Source: an uncultured Clostridia bacterium (GTDB lineage: Bacteria; Bacillota; Clostridia; Oscillospirales; Acutalibacteraceae). Taken from it: DNA of 6,276 bases. The position numbers and the translations under genes were made by a program. Where the stretch lies: contig CAMBNE010000066.1 of assembly GCA_945868935.1 (NCBI GenBank), forward strand, positions 1-6,276, written 5' to 3'. Of the stretch, positions 1 through 4,896 are shown piece after piece (position 1 is the first letter of the stretch; each line of letters opens with the position of its first letter). The notes beneath the pieces are model-generated. The model was given only the letters and a program-made list of their open reading frames with translations. It did no database searches and was not told the origin of the DNA.

Positions 1-118
1 CCACGACCTTTTGGAACTGTCCCTTCACTTCCTCTTTTGTGCACCCTAAAAAGCACCCGATAATGAGCAACAAACCGAGAACGATTGAAACAGCCCGCTT
101 CTTTGGGTATCTTTTCAT
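1..118 (-). CDS. Putative lipoprotein, N-terminal part only (runs off the window)
   Basis: This is the first 39 codons of a minus-strand gene; the rest lies beyond base 1. The start is ATG at 116-118, preceded by a near-perfect AAGGAGGC ribosome binding site at 126-133 with a 7-base spacer. The protein opens with a basic stretch (MKRYPKKR), then a hydrophobic core (IVLGLLLII), then two candidate lipidation cysteines, C22 (IIGC) and C26 (FLGC). C22 fits the lipobox better. It is therefore expected to be exported and anchored to the outer face of the membrane. The residues after C26 are charged (TKEEVKGQF). I do not recognise the family from this fragment. It lies 65 bases downstream of the secreted DUF2712-like gene on the same strand and is probably co-transcribed with it. 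It may be an immunity, accessory or transport-associated protein for that product, but this is inference from position only. Confidence 0.7.
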   Translation of the reverse strand, partial: MKRYPKKRAVSIVLGLLLIIGCFLGCTKEEVKGQFQKVV

Positions 119-140
119 GGTATAAGCCTCCTTGCTGAAA

Positions 141-166
141 GGGGCGGATTTTAAACAATCCGCCCC
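141..166 (-). terminator. GC-rich intergenic hairpin, possible partial terminator or mRNA-stabilising element
   Basis: A perfect 10-bp inverted repeat, GGGGCGGATT (141-150) and AATCCGCCCC (157-166), has a 6-base loop. It lies between the secreted-protein gene and the lipoprotein gene. In the minus-strand transcript it is followed by TTTCAGC, so the U-tract is too short for an efficient rho-independent terminator. It could give partial termination or protect the 3' end of the upstream message, so that the secreted protein is made in excess over the lipoprotein. Confidence 0.45.
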
Positions 167-183
167 GAATTTAAGCTTGCAAA

Positions 184-636
184 CTAATTTGCATATGGAT
201 CGGTTCCTACGGAATCAGGGCTCCATTTCCCGTTAATAGTTAATCCGGATTGCCCAGAGGTCGGAGCTAACCCGATGAAAGCATACGAATATCCCAATTC
301 GTATACATATTGTCTAATACGTCTTTTTTGCCCTGCATAGATAATTGCGGAATCGTTTTTTGTGCAGTTGGTATATCCATTTGCAAGTGATGATGTGTGT
401 CCTCCGTGTATAGAGTAATAACTGCCGCCCGCAGGATTAGAGGAATAACTGTATACATATGATCCGGAAGCATCTTCCTTTCTCTGCCCCACACCGTATA
501 CCCTGTAATATCCTTCATTCGGCATGCTATAACTGAATGCTACATCGTGATTGTTTTTAGCAAAAGCTGTTAAAGATAGCGCCGACATAAGCGTAACAAT
601 TGTCAAAAACAATGTAATAATCTTTTTTCTCTTCAT
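184..636 (-). CDS. Secreted DUF2712-like protein
   Basis: This is a 150-residue protein with a classical Sec signal peptide: MKRKK, then a hydrophobic core at about residues 6-22, then a signal peptidase site after A26 (TAFA, then KNNHDV). The mature part is about 124 residues. It is rich in Tyr, Ser and Gly (YYRVYG, SYVYSYSSNPAGGSYYS), has a single cysteine (in TNCTKND), and ends in LTINGKWSPDSVGTDPYAN. The mature start (NNHDVAFSYSM) and the NGKW near the end resemble the DUF2712 family of small secreted Firmicutes proteins, which I recall as sometimes sitting beside bacteriocin-type export genes; this is memory of the family, not a search. The function is unknown and a bacteriocin-like role is only a guess. 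The start is ATG at 634-636, with an AGGAGAT ribosome binding site at 644-650 and a 7-base spacer. A lipoprotein gene follows. An insertion sequence sits 75 bases upstream of the start, so expression may be altered. Confidence 0.75.
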   Translation of the reverse strand: MKRKKIITLFLTIVTLMSALSLTAFAKNNHDVAFSYSMPNEGYYRVYGVGQRKEDASGSYVYSYSSNPAGGSYYSIHGGHTSSLANGYTNCTKNDSAIIYAGQKRRIRQYVYELGYSYAFIGLAPTSGQSGLTINGKWSPDSVGTDPYAN

Positions 637-665
637 AATAGTTATCTCCTTTTTGGTTAAAATTA

Positions 666-694
666 TTTATATTGTGTAAAACCTCAATCTTATT
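666..694 (-). promoter_or_regulatory. Possible promoter of the secreted-protein gene
   Basis: On the minus strand TATAAA (666-671) would serve as a -10. The hexamer 17 bases upstream (689-694, AATAAG) is a poor -35. A weak -35 with a good -10 would suit an activator-dependent promoter. The start would be near 659, giving a leader of about 22 bases that carries the ribosome binding site. This is weak evidence in AT-rich DNA. Confidence 0.25.
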
Positions 695-710
695 ATGGCT
701 TATTGACATC
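686..710. repeat. Left copy of the 25-bp target site duplication
   Basis: These 25 bases (starting AATCTTATTATGG, ending TTGACATC) are identical to 1798-1822. The copy ends exactly where the left inverted repeat of the insertion sequence begins, as expected of a target site duplication. The bases beyond each copy differ (CCTC before this one, ATAGCC after the other). Confidence 0.9.
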
Positions 711-743
711 TGTAGGTTTACAATAGAAGTGTAACATAAAGAT
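711..743 (+). repeat. Left terminal inverted repeat of the insertion sequence
   Basis: This reads inward from TGTAGGTTTACAATAG. Aligned without gaps to the reverse complement of 1765-1797 it matches at 25 of 33 positions. The best-conserved blocks are the tip TGTA, GTTT at positions 6-9 and GTGTAACA at positions 19-26. Confidence 0.88.
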
Positions 744-825
744 AAAAAAAGAAGTGACGAAAGAGGAAATCTGTGTTACAGTTAAGTTACCACAACAAAA
801 AAAGTAACAGGAGAACTCTTTCATC

Positions 826-1764
826 ATGACAACTATAACACAAAAGATGAGGTTTCGTCAAGCAGTAATTAAATACGCAGAGAAAAAAGGTGTAACAAAA
901 GCAGCAATACGGTATAATGTGAACCGACAATATGTGTATCGGTGGAAAAAACGATACGACGGAACGCTTGAATCTTTAGCGGACAGGTCACACAGACCGC
1001 ACCATCACCCAAATGAGCATACGCCGGAGGAACTGAAGCTGATTTCTGATATGCGGCGCAGAAACCCTAATGCAGGACTCGTGGTATTTTGGATCAAGCT
1101 CCGGCAAAGAGGATATACACGAACGATTACCGGCTTGTACCGTGTACTTCGTAAAACAGGCAATATCGCAATAAAGCCTCCGAACCCCAAGTATATCCCA
1201 AAGCCGTATGAGCAAATGAGCTACCCCGGTCAGCGAGTTCAGATTGATGTTAAATTCGTCCCTGCTGCGTGTATCGTGGGAGAAGCATCAGGCCAAAAAT
1301 TCTATCAGTACACCGCTATTGACGAATACTCAAGATTTCGCTATTTAGAAGCGTTCGAGGAGCATAGTACATACTCCTCCGCAATCTTTCTTGAGCATTT
1401 GATAAAAGCATTTCCTTTTCCCATAAAGTGCGTTCAGACTGATAACGGCTCTGAGTTTACAAAGCGCCTCCTGCCTGCCGAGCGCCGCACGCCCACACTG
1501 TTTGAGGCGCGCCTCAAACAGTGTGGCATTGAGCACAAGCTTATTCGCCCATACACACCAAGACATAACGGCAAGGTCGAGCGTTCTCATCGTAAAGATA
1601 ACGAATACTTTTATGCTACTCATTCCTTTTATTCTTTCGATGATTTCAAAAAACAACTTGCTGTTCACAGCAGAAAATACAATAATTTTCCCATGCGTCC
1701 TCTTAATTGGAAGTCTCCTGCCGAGTATATCAAAGCTTTTCTTAAAAACGGTGAGGTCTTCTAA
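826..1764 (+). CDS. IS481-like DDE transposase
   Basis: This is a 312-residue transposase that cuts and joins the ends of its own element. Residues 1-60 form a helix-turn-helix region (KKGVTKAAIRYNVNRQYVYRWKKRY, then the basic SLADRSHRP), the part expected to bind the inverted repeats. The RNase H-fold integrase core follows. Its likely catalytic triad is D141 (QIDVKF), D206 (QTDNGSEF) and E252 (HNGKVERSHRKDNE). D206 and E252 are 45 residues apart because of an insert (about 212-234) that also carries a 34-bp DNA palindrome. The C-terminal HSRKYNNFPMRPLNWKSPAE motif is typical of IS481-type enzymes. The start is ATG at 826 with an AGGAGA ribosome binding site at 809-814 and an 11-base spacer. 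The stop codon touches the right inverted repeat. Nothing suggests a frameshift or missing residue, so the enzyme may be functional. Confidence 0.93.
   Translation: MTTITQKMRFRQAVIKYAEKKGVTKAAIRYNVNRQYVYRWKKRYDGTLESLADRSHRPHHHPNEHTPEELKLISDMRRRNPNAGLVVFWIKLRQRGYTRTITGLYRVLRKTGNIAIKPPNPKYIPKPYEQMSYPGQRVQIDVKFVPAACIVGEASGQKFYQYTAIDEYSRFRYLEAFEEHSTYSSAIFLEHLIKAFPFPIKCVQTDNGSEFTKRLLPAERRTPTLFEARLKQCGIEHKLIRPYTPRHNGKVERSHRKDNEYFYATHSFYSFDDFKKQLAVHSRKYNNFPMRPLNWKSPAEYIKAFLKNGEVF
1493..1526. repeat. Perfect 34-bp palindrome inside the transposase gene
   Basis: Every base from 1493 to 1509 pairs with its partner from 1510 to 1526. The left arm is CCACACTGTTTGAGGCG and there is no loop. It covers codons 223-234, encoding TLFEARLKQC and flanking residues. 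Because of the symmetry, a minus-strand reading frame repeats the same peptide (TLFEARLKQCG). The patch is GC-rich compared with the rest of the element. Confidence 0.95.
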
Positions 1765-1797
1765 ATCTTTTTGTTACACATCATTGACAAACATACA
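1765..1797 (-). repeat. Right terminal inverted repeat of the insertion sequence
   Basis: Read inward from base 1797 on the minus strand it starts TGTATGTTTGTCAATG and matches the left repeat at 25 of 33 positions. It begins directly after the transposase stop codon (TAA, 1762-1764). Confidence 0.88.
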
Positions 1798-1822
1798 AAT
1801 CTTATTATGGCTTATTGACATC
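1798..1822. repeat. Right copy of the 25-bp target site duplication
   Basis: This is identical to 686-710 over all 25 bases and directly follows the last base of the right inverted repeat. Removing the element and one copy gives the empty site: ...AAAACCTC, the 25-mer, then ATAGCCTTTTG. Confidence 0.9.
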
Positions 1823-2063
1823 ATAGCCTTTTGTTTGCAGATTTGAACCAATCTTTATTTACTGTACATCGGAATCACACCTTTCAATGAATTTAAAAAG
1901 CAAAATAGAGTTTCTTTACCTGTTAAAGACTGCCGCAATATAAACAGAGTGAAACACACACGGGTATTGAATGTGAAATTAATCTTCATATTATCTTTTA
2001 TCTTAAAACTACAATTTTTTCAAGATTTTACGACGAATGCAGAACGAGAGAGGATAAACGCAG
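1823..2063. other. Intergenic stretch with no convincing gene
   Basis: This lies between the right end of the insertion sequence and the agrC terminator. Before insertion it was the upstream region of the secreted-protein gene. It contains a minus-strand reading frame of 44 codons (1855-1989; MKINFTFNTRVCF start, VIPMYSK end) with no clear ribosome binding site, and an 18-codon plus-strand frame at 1887-1943. Neither resembles anything I know. On the minus strand TTGAAA, 17 bases, TAAAAG (about 1999-2027) could be a weak promoter reading toward the secreted-protein gene. Otherwise I see only AT-rich sequence. Confidence 0.5.
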
Positions 2064-2101
2064 AAAAAACGAGTTGACATGTATAAATGTCAACCCGTTT
2101 T
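2064..2101 (-). terminator. Rho-independent terminator of the agrA-agrC arm
   Basis: An 8-bp stem, GTTGACAT (2073-2080) with ATGTCAAC (2087-2094), has a 6-base loop. One mismatch later it is extended by AAAACG/CGTTTT. In the minus-strand transcript, which leaves agrC 5 bases earlier, it is followed by six U residues. The flanking A and T runs may also give weak termination on the plus strand. Confidence 0.85.
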
Positions 2102-2106
2102 CATAT

Positions 2107-3408
2107 TCAACATATATCAATTTTTTTGGGAAAAGCAATATCTGTTTCAAATACTTTTAAATTCTCATCATATTTCCAACCGTAAACAGCATCATATTTT
2201 TTGAGCGCTTTCCATATGCTCTTTGTTCCTACACCGTGTGTTTTTTTATTTTGCTTGGTTGTTTTTAATTCGCCGTTTTCTGTTTCCGGCGGAACAAAAC
2301 AACTGTTTTTAATGACCAATCCATCGTGCATATTGCCCTTTGAAAAGATATAGACCTGAATAAATCTTTCGTCTGCTCGTTCGGCGGCTTCGACAGCGTT
2401 ATCAAGTAAATTATTCATCAGTGTAGATAAATCCGAATCCGATACATAAGCAAGATTTGCCGTTTTTACATCAACGGAAAACTTAATATTTTTCTTTTCA
2501 CAAAGCATTACATACTTGCTGATAATTAAATCAAGCATTTTGTTTTTGCTGATGCCCGTAAAGCTGAATTTTTCGATATTCGGATAAATACTGTCGATAT
2601 AACTTTGAACAGCCTCTATATTTTCAAGATTTCTTATCTGCGTTAAATGATTCTTTATATCATGCGAAAAAATACGCATATCTTTATTGGATTGCTCGAT
2701 AATCTCAAAATACCGCTTATCCTGTTCTTCTCGATCCTGAATTGCCTTCAATTCATAAAGTTCTTTTGTGTTTTTTAATGAATACTCATAAATTATAAAT
2801 ACCAATATATTAGCGAACAGTAACCCGATACACGAAATTATCCATAGAATGCTCATTACTTTCGTAAGTCGCATCTGGTAGGCAATATATCTAAAACAAA
2901 CTAACACCATTATGCTCGTTAACGGCATAATAAACAGCAGCCAAAAGTATTTATTGTATTGTTCATTCTTTTCCTTTTGCGCAAACAGCTTTAGTATAAT
3001 TATCATCAAACTAAAGTATATCAACTTACTTGTAGGTACTATCACCAAATAAGCAGAAGGACTGCTTTCAAAAGCATTAAATCCCTTATATAAAACGGAA
3101 CTTATCGCCATTACCAATATTTCAGAAGCAAGCATTACAACCATAAAAATCAATGAATGAAATACTGCTGTTTTAAGAGAAATATTGTAAAGATATAAAA
3201 GAAGCAAAACATAGGTAACAAACATCAAAATTGCATTTATGTATGTAATGTTCAACTGATATATTACACCTAAAAAAGCAGTATTTAAAAGCATTAAAGA
3301 AACTCTTTTTGAAGTATCTTTTTTAGCGTCAAACAGTGAATCGGAATAATACCAAAACAGCAAAAATTCAAAAAGATACATAAATATATCTGTTATAATT
3401 TTAGTCAT
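2107..3408 (-). CDS. agrC: AgrC-like quorum-sensing sensor histidine kinase (GHKL type)
   Basis: This is a 433-residue membrane kinase expected to bind the extracellular cyclic peptide and phosphorylate the response regulator encoded just upstream. The N-terminal half holds about seven hydrophobic segments (roughly 5-22, 36-53, 57-76, 82-107, 119-143, 154-176, 184-208), the AgrC/ComD architecture. A charged linker (about 211-240) leads to the phosphoacceptor motif IFSHDIKNHL with H249. The ATP-binding domain follows, with an N box (MNNLLDNAVEAA, 331-342) and a G box (HGVGTKSI, 391-398); such HPK10-type kinases lack classical spacing. The start is ATG at 3406-3408 with GAGGAT at 3416-3421, inside the end of agrA. 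The two genes overlap by 8 bp, so they are probably translationally coupled. A terminator follows directly. Which peptide it binds is inferred from the adjacent agrDB arm. Confidence 0.9.
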   Translation of the reverse strand: MTKIITDIFMYLFEFLLFWYYSDSLFDAKKDTSKRVSLMLLNTAFLGVIYQLNITYINAILMFVTYVLLLLYLYNISLKTAVFHSLIFMVVMLASEILVMAISSVLYKGFNAFESSPSAYLVIVPTSKLIYFSLMIIILKLFAQKEKNEQYNKYFWLLFIMPLTSIMVLVCFRYIAYQMRLTKVMSILWIISCIGLLFANILVFIIYEYSLKNTKELYELKAIQDREEQDKRYFEIIEQSNKDMRIFSHDIKNHLTQIRNLENIEAVQSYIDSIYPNIEKFSFTGISKNKMLDLIISKYVMLCEKKNIKFSVDVKTANLAYVSDSDLSTLMNNLLDNAVEAAERADERFIQVYIFSKGNMHDGLVIKNSCFVPPETENGELKTTKQNKKTHGVGTKSIWKALKKYDAVYGWKYDENLKVFETDIAFPKKIDIC

Positions 3409-4117
3409 TGTCTATATCCTCGCCTATAAAATCTAAAAAACGCCTTTTAAATTCAGGTTGCTTTCTCGTCGCAACGGAAATTTTTATATCCGAATACGGC
3501 TGCGCCAATGTAATTTCATTTCTTTGAAAGTTTTTTATATAGTTCATATTCACTATATAACTGTTATGGGGAACGGCAAAACAGGAGGCGGTAAGCATGG
3601 AACGAAGTTGCTTCATGGTTTCTTTTATATTGTAATTCGTTTCTTTTGCATAAATAGAAACACCTTTAAGCTTTGCTTCGGCATAAATAATATCGGAAGC
3701 CTTGAGCCTTGCAACCTTACTGTCTTTCATATGCAATGTTATAACACTCTCGTTTATAACCGACATTGCTTTATCAAGCGCAGAAAAAATACGGTTCTGT
3801 GTTGCGGGTTTATCAATATATCTTGTAACCTGAATGTCCATCGCATCATCTAAATATTGATGATATGCCGTAACAACAAGGATAACCGTATTTTTATGCT
3901 TTTGCTGAATTTGCTTTGCAACAGCTATGCCGTTTGTATCTCCAAGCTCTATATCGAGAAATAATATGTCGTAAATTTCATCGGACTTTAATAAATCAGC
4001 GCCCGTTTGAAATTCGTCAATACTGCATTCTGTATGACGCAGTTTGAAATATTCTTCCGCATAGCACTTCACCGACAGCCTGCATTCTGTTACATCATCG
4101 CATATTGCAATTCGCAT
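3401..4117 (-). CDS. agrA: AgrA-like LytTR response regulator
   Basis: This is a 238-residue cytoplasmic transcription factor. Residues 1-118 form a receiver domain: acidic pair D7-D8 (AICDDV), phosphoacceptor D55 (ILFLDIEL), T83 (VVTAY) and K103 (YIDKPA). Residues of about 125-230 form a LytTR DNA-binding domain, with the family motif FAVPHNSYIVNMNYIKNF at 180-197. Phosphorylated AgrA-type proteins bind paired direct repeats upstream of target promoters. I chose ATG at 4115-4117, because AAGGGTGG (4123-4130) is a ribosome binding site 5 bases upstream. A GTG in frame at 4126 would add three residues but overlaps that site. A consensus-like promoter and a hairpin lie just upstream. Residues 87-97 (QYLDDAMDIQV) follow the usual LytTR-regulator pattern, in which the partner kinase gene is adjacent. 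Confidence 0.92.
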   Translation of the reverse strand: MRIAICDDVTECRLSVKCYAEEYFKLRHTECSIDEFQTGADLLKSDEIYDILFLDIELGDTNGIAVAKQIQQKHKNTVILVVTAYHQYLDDAMDIQVTRYIDKPATQNRIFSALDKAMSVINESVITLHMKDSKVARLKASDIIYAEAKLKGVSIYAKETNYNIKETMKQLRSMLTASCFAVPHNSYIVNMNYIKNFQRNEITLAQPYSDIKISVATRKQPEFKRRFLDFIGEDIDND

Positions 4118-4139
4118 AATATCCACCCTTAAATAAAAA

Positions 4140-4169
4140 ATCGTATAATCATTACTTTGATTATACGAT
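4140..4169 (-). terminator. Hairpin between the XRE gene and agrA: terminator and/or operator
   Basis: A perfect 12-bp inverted repeat, ATCGTATAATCA (4140-4151) and TGATTATACGAT (4158-4169), has a 6-base loop. In the minus-strand transcript it is followed by TTTTTATTT, so it looks like a rho-independent terminator behind the XRE gene. It also contains the -10 box of the likely agrA promoter, so as DNA it could equally be a repressor-binding palindrome. Confidence 0.7.
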
Positions 4170-4188
4170 AGTAAAAGTTATTTTGCAA
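4160..4188 (-). promoter_or_regulatory. Likely agrA-agrC promoter
   Basis: On the minus strand TTGCAA (4183-4188), a 17-base spacer and a perfect TATAAT (4160-4165) form the best sigma-A-type promoter in the window. Transcription should start near 4153, in the loop of the hairpin. The agrA message would then lack the first arm and escape termination. The -35 begins 2 bases after the XRE stop codon. Confidence 0.7.
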
Positions 4189-4189
4189 G

Positions 4190-4507
4190 TCATCGGGATT
4201 TTAAGAAGGCGTCAATTATATCGGAAATTATAATTTTATGTTCATTTGAGCATTTCTTTAACTTCTGTATAATTTCATCATCAATATCAGCATACAACGC
4301 TCCTGAAGCAATGTAATCAATATTCGTTTTCAATTCTGAACAAATATCAAGAAACAGTAAAAAACTCGGTGCAGATCGTCCTCTCTCAATATTGGAGAGG
4401 TGGTTGTTCGAAATATTCAGTCTGTTTGCAAAATCTTTTTGGCTGATATCCAGTTCTTTGCGTCGTATAAATATTCTATTTCCTATTTGTTTCAAATTGT
4501 GTTCCAT
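4190..4507 (-). CDS. XRE-family helix-turn-helix regulator
   Basis: This is a 105-residue DNA-binding protein. A Cro/CI-type helix-turn-helix occupies residues of about 5-63 (GNRIFIRRKELDISQKDFAN, then LNISNNHLSNIERGRSAPS with the recognition helix around 32-42). A short C-terminal helical tail (about 72-105, rich in Lys, Ile and Asp) may serve dimerisation. The start is ATG at 4505-4507 with GTGAGG at 4516-4521 and an 8-base spacer. An in-frame GTG at 4540 would add 11 residues but has no ribosome binding site. It is the first gene of the minus-strand arm and diverges from agrD, so it is well placed to repress or tune the agr promoters on both sides. A perfect 11-bp palindrome (4645-4655) and the agrA promoter hairpin are candidate binding sites. 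Its role in agr control is inferred from position. Confidence 0.88.
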   Translation of the reverse strand: MEHNLKQIGNRIFIRRKELDISQKDFANRLNISNNHLSNIERGRSAPSFLLFLDICSELKTNIDYIASGALYADIDDEIIQKLKKCSNEHKIIISDIIDAFLKSR

Positions 4508-4752
4508 ATCATATTCCTCACTTATAAATAATGTTAACACTAATATTTTACAAATAGAACAAAGTTACAGCGAAACAATTTGAAAATAATTATAAATTTA
4601 CCATAAACACAGAAATAATTTGTAAATATTTTAATTTTCTGCAATTAGTGACTAAATCATATACATTTATCTGAATTTGTTGATTTATTGTTTATTTTTT
4701 GTTATTCATAAATTGTCGAAATAAATACCAAATATATTAAGGGGGATTTCTT
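4508..4752. promoter_or_regulatory. Divergent regulatory region between the XRE gene and agrD
   Basis: This very AT-rich stretch has no gene. It must hold the promoters for both arms. A candidate minus-strand -10 for the XRE gene is TATAAT at 4589-4594, with a poor -35 (TTATTT, 18-base spacing). TTAGTGACTAA (4645-4655) is a perfect odd palindrome and could be an operator. AATTTG occurs at 4577, 4617 and 4674, which may be chance in such sequence. Confidence 0.5.
4677..4727 (+). promoter_or_regulatory. Possible agrD-agrB promoter with candidate AgrA-binding repeats
   Basis: TTGTTA (4699-4704), 17 bases, TAAATA (4722-4727) is a usable promoter. It gives a start near 4733, about 20 bases before agrD. 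TTGTTgATTtAT at 4677 recurs as TTGTTATTcAT at 4699, in the same orientation 22 bp apart. LytTR regulators typically bind two direct half-sites about two helical turns apart, so this pair is a candidate AgrA site. The evidence is suggestive only, because the DNA is AT-rich. Confidence 0.35.
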
Positions 4753-4896
4753 ATGAAAAAGGAATTTACAAAAGCAGTCGACAAACTTATCAGTAAAGCA
4801 TTAAAAATGAACGTCAACAGCACTACAAGTATTGCAATGTTTCAGATGAAAGTTCCGAAAGAATTATCAATGCTTAAAAAATCGGTCAATAAATGA
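4753..4896 (+). CDS. agrD: AgrD-like autoinducer precursor, cysteine-free (predicted serine lactone)
   Basis: This 47-residue precursor has the three AgrD parts. Residues 1-18 can form a basic amphipathic helix (MKKEFTKAVDKLISKALK) that would hold it at the membrane. The signal region follows, NVNSTTSIAMF (20-30). The processing tail starts QMKVPKEL (31-38), matching the VPKEL-type motif AgrB needs, and ends in a basic stretch (KKSVNK). There is no cysteine at all. By spacing to the tail, the ring residue is S26 and the ring S26-I-A-M-F30, so AgrB should form a lactone instead of a thiolactone. Serine at this position is known from some staphylococcal and clostridial AgrD peptides. The N-terminal trim point (N20 to T25) cannot be read from the sequence. 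The start is ATG at 4753 with AAGGGGGA at 4739-4746. Its TGA overlaps the agrB ATG by 4 bp, coupling the two. Confidence 0.9.
   Translation: MKKEFTKAVDKLISKALKMNVNSTTSIAMFQMKVPKELSMLKKSVNK

Larger units (their letters stand above)
711..1797 (+). mobile_element. Complete IS481-like insertion sequence, 1087 bp
   Basis: The element is bounded by imperfect terminal inverted repeats that both begin TGTA, and encodes one DDE transposase (826-1764) that fills almost its whole length. A perfect 25-bp direct repeat abuts both ends, so the boundaries are exact to the base. The transposase frame is open and the ends match each other, so the copy looks recent and possibly still active. Size, single ORF and TGT ends fit the IS481 family, but the duplication is longer than the roughly 4-15 bp I know for it. 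IS1202-type elements, in contrast, are known for duplications of about 24-29 bp. It landed between the agr kinase gene and the secreted-protein gene, pointing away from the latter. Confidence 0.92.

Noticed and set aside
690..726. Hybrid outward promoter from the left end of the insertion sequence (TTGTAA plus CATAAT)
   Set aside because: The spacing is 20 bases, too long for a credible sigma-A promoter.
776..786. TTACAGTTAAG, resembling a staphylococcal AgrA half-site
   Set aside because: It lies inside the insertion sequence, upstream of the transposase and unpaired. It is probably coincidence, or part of the GTTAC motifs the transposase may bind.
1345..1668. Long minus-strand reading frame containing TLFEARLKQCG
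   Set aside because: It is antisense to the transposase. The shared peptide is a by-product of the 34-bp palindrome and there is no ribosome binding site.
1855..1989. 44-codon minus-strand frame upstream of the secreted-protein gene
   Set aside because: It lacks a clear ribosome binding site and any recognisable motif. It does not have AgrD architecture, so it was kept only as a remark on the intergenic region.
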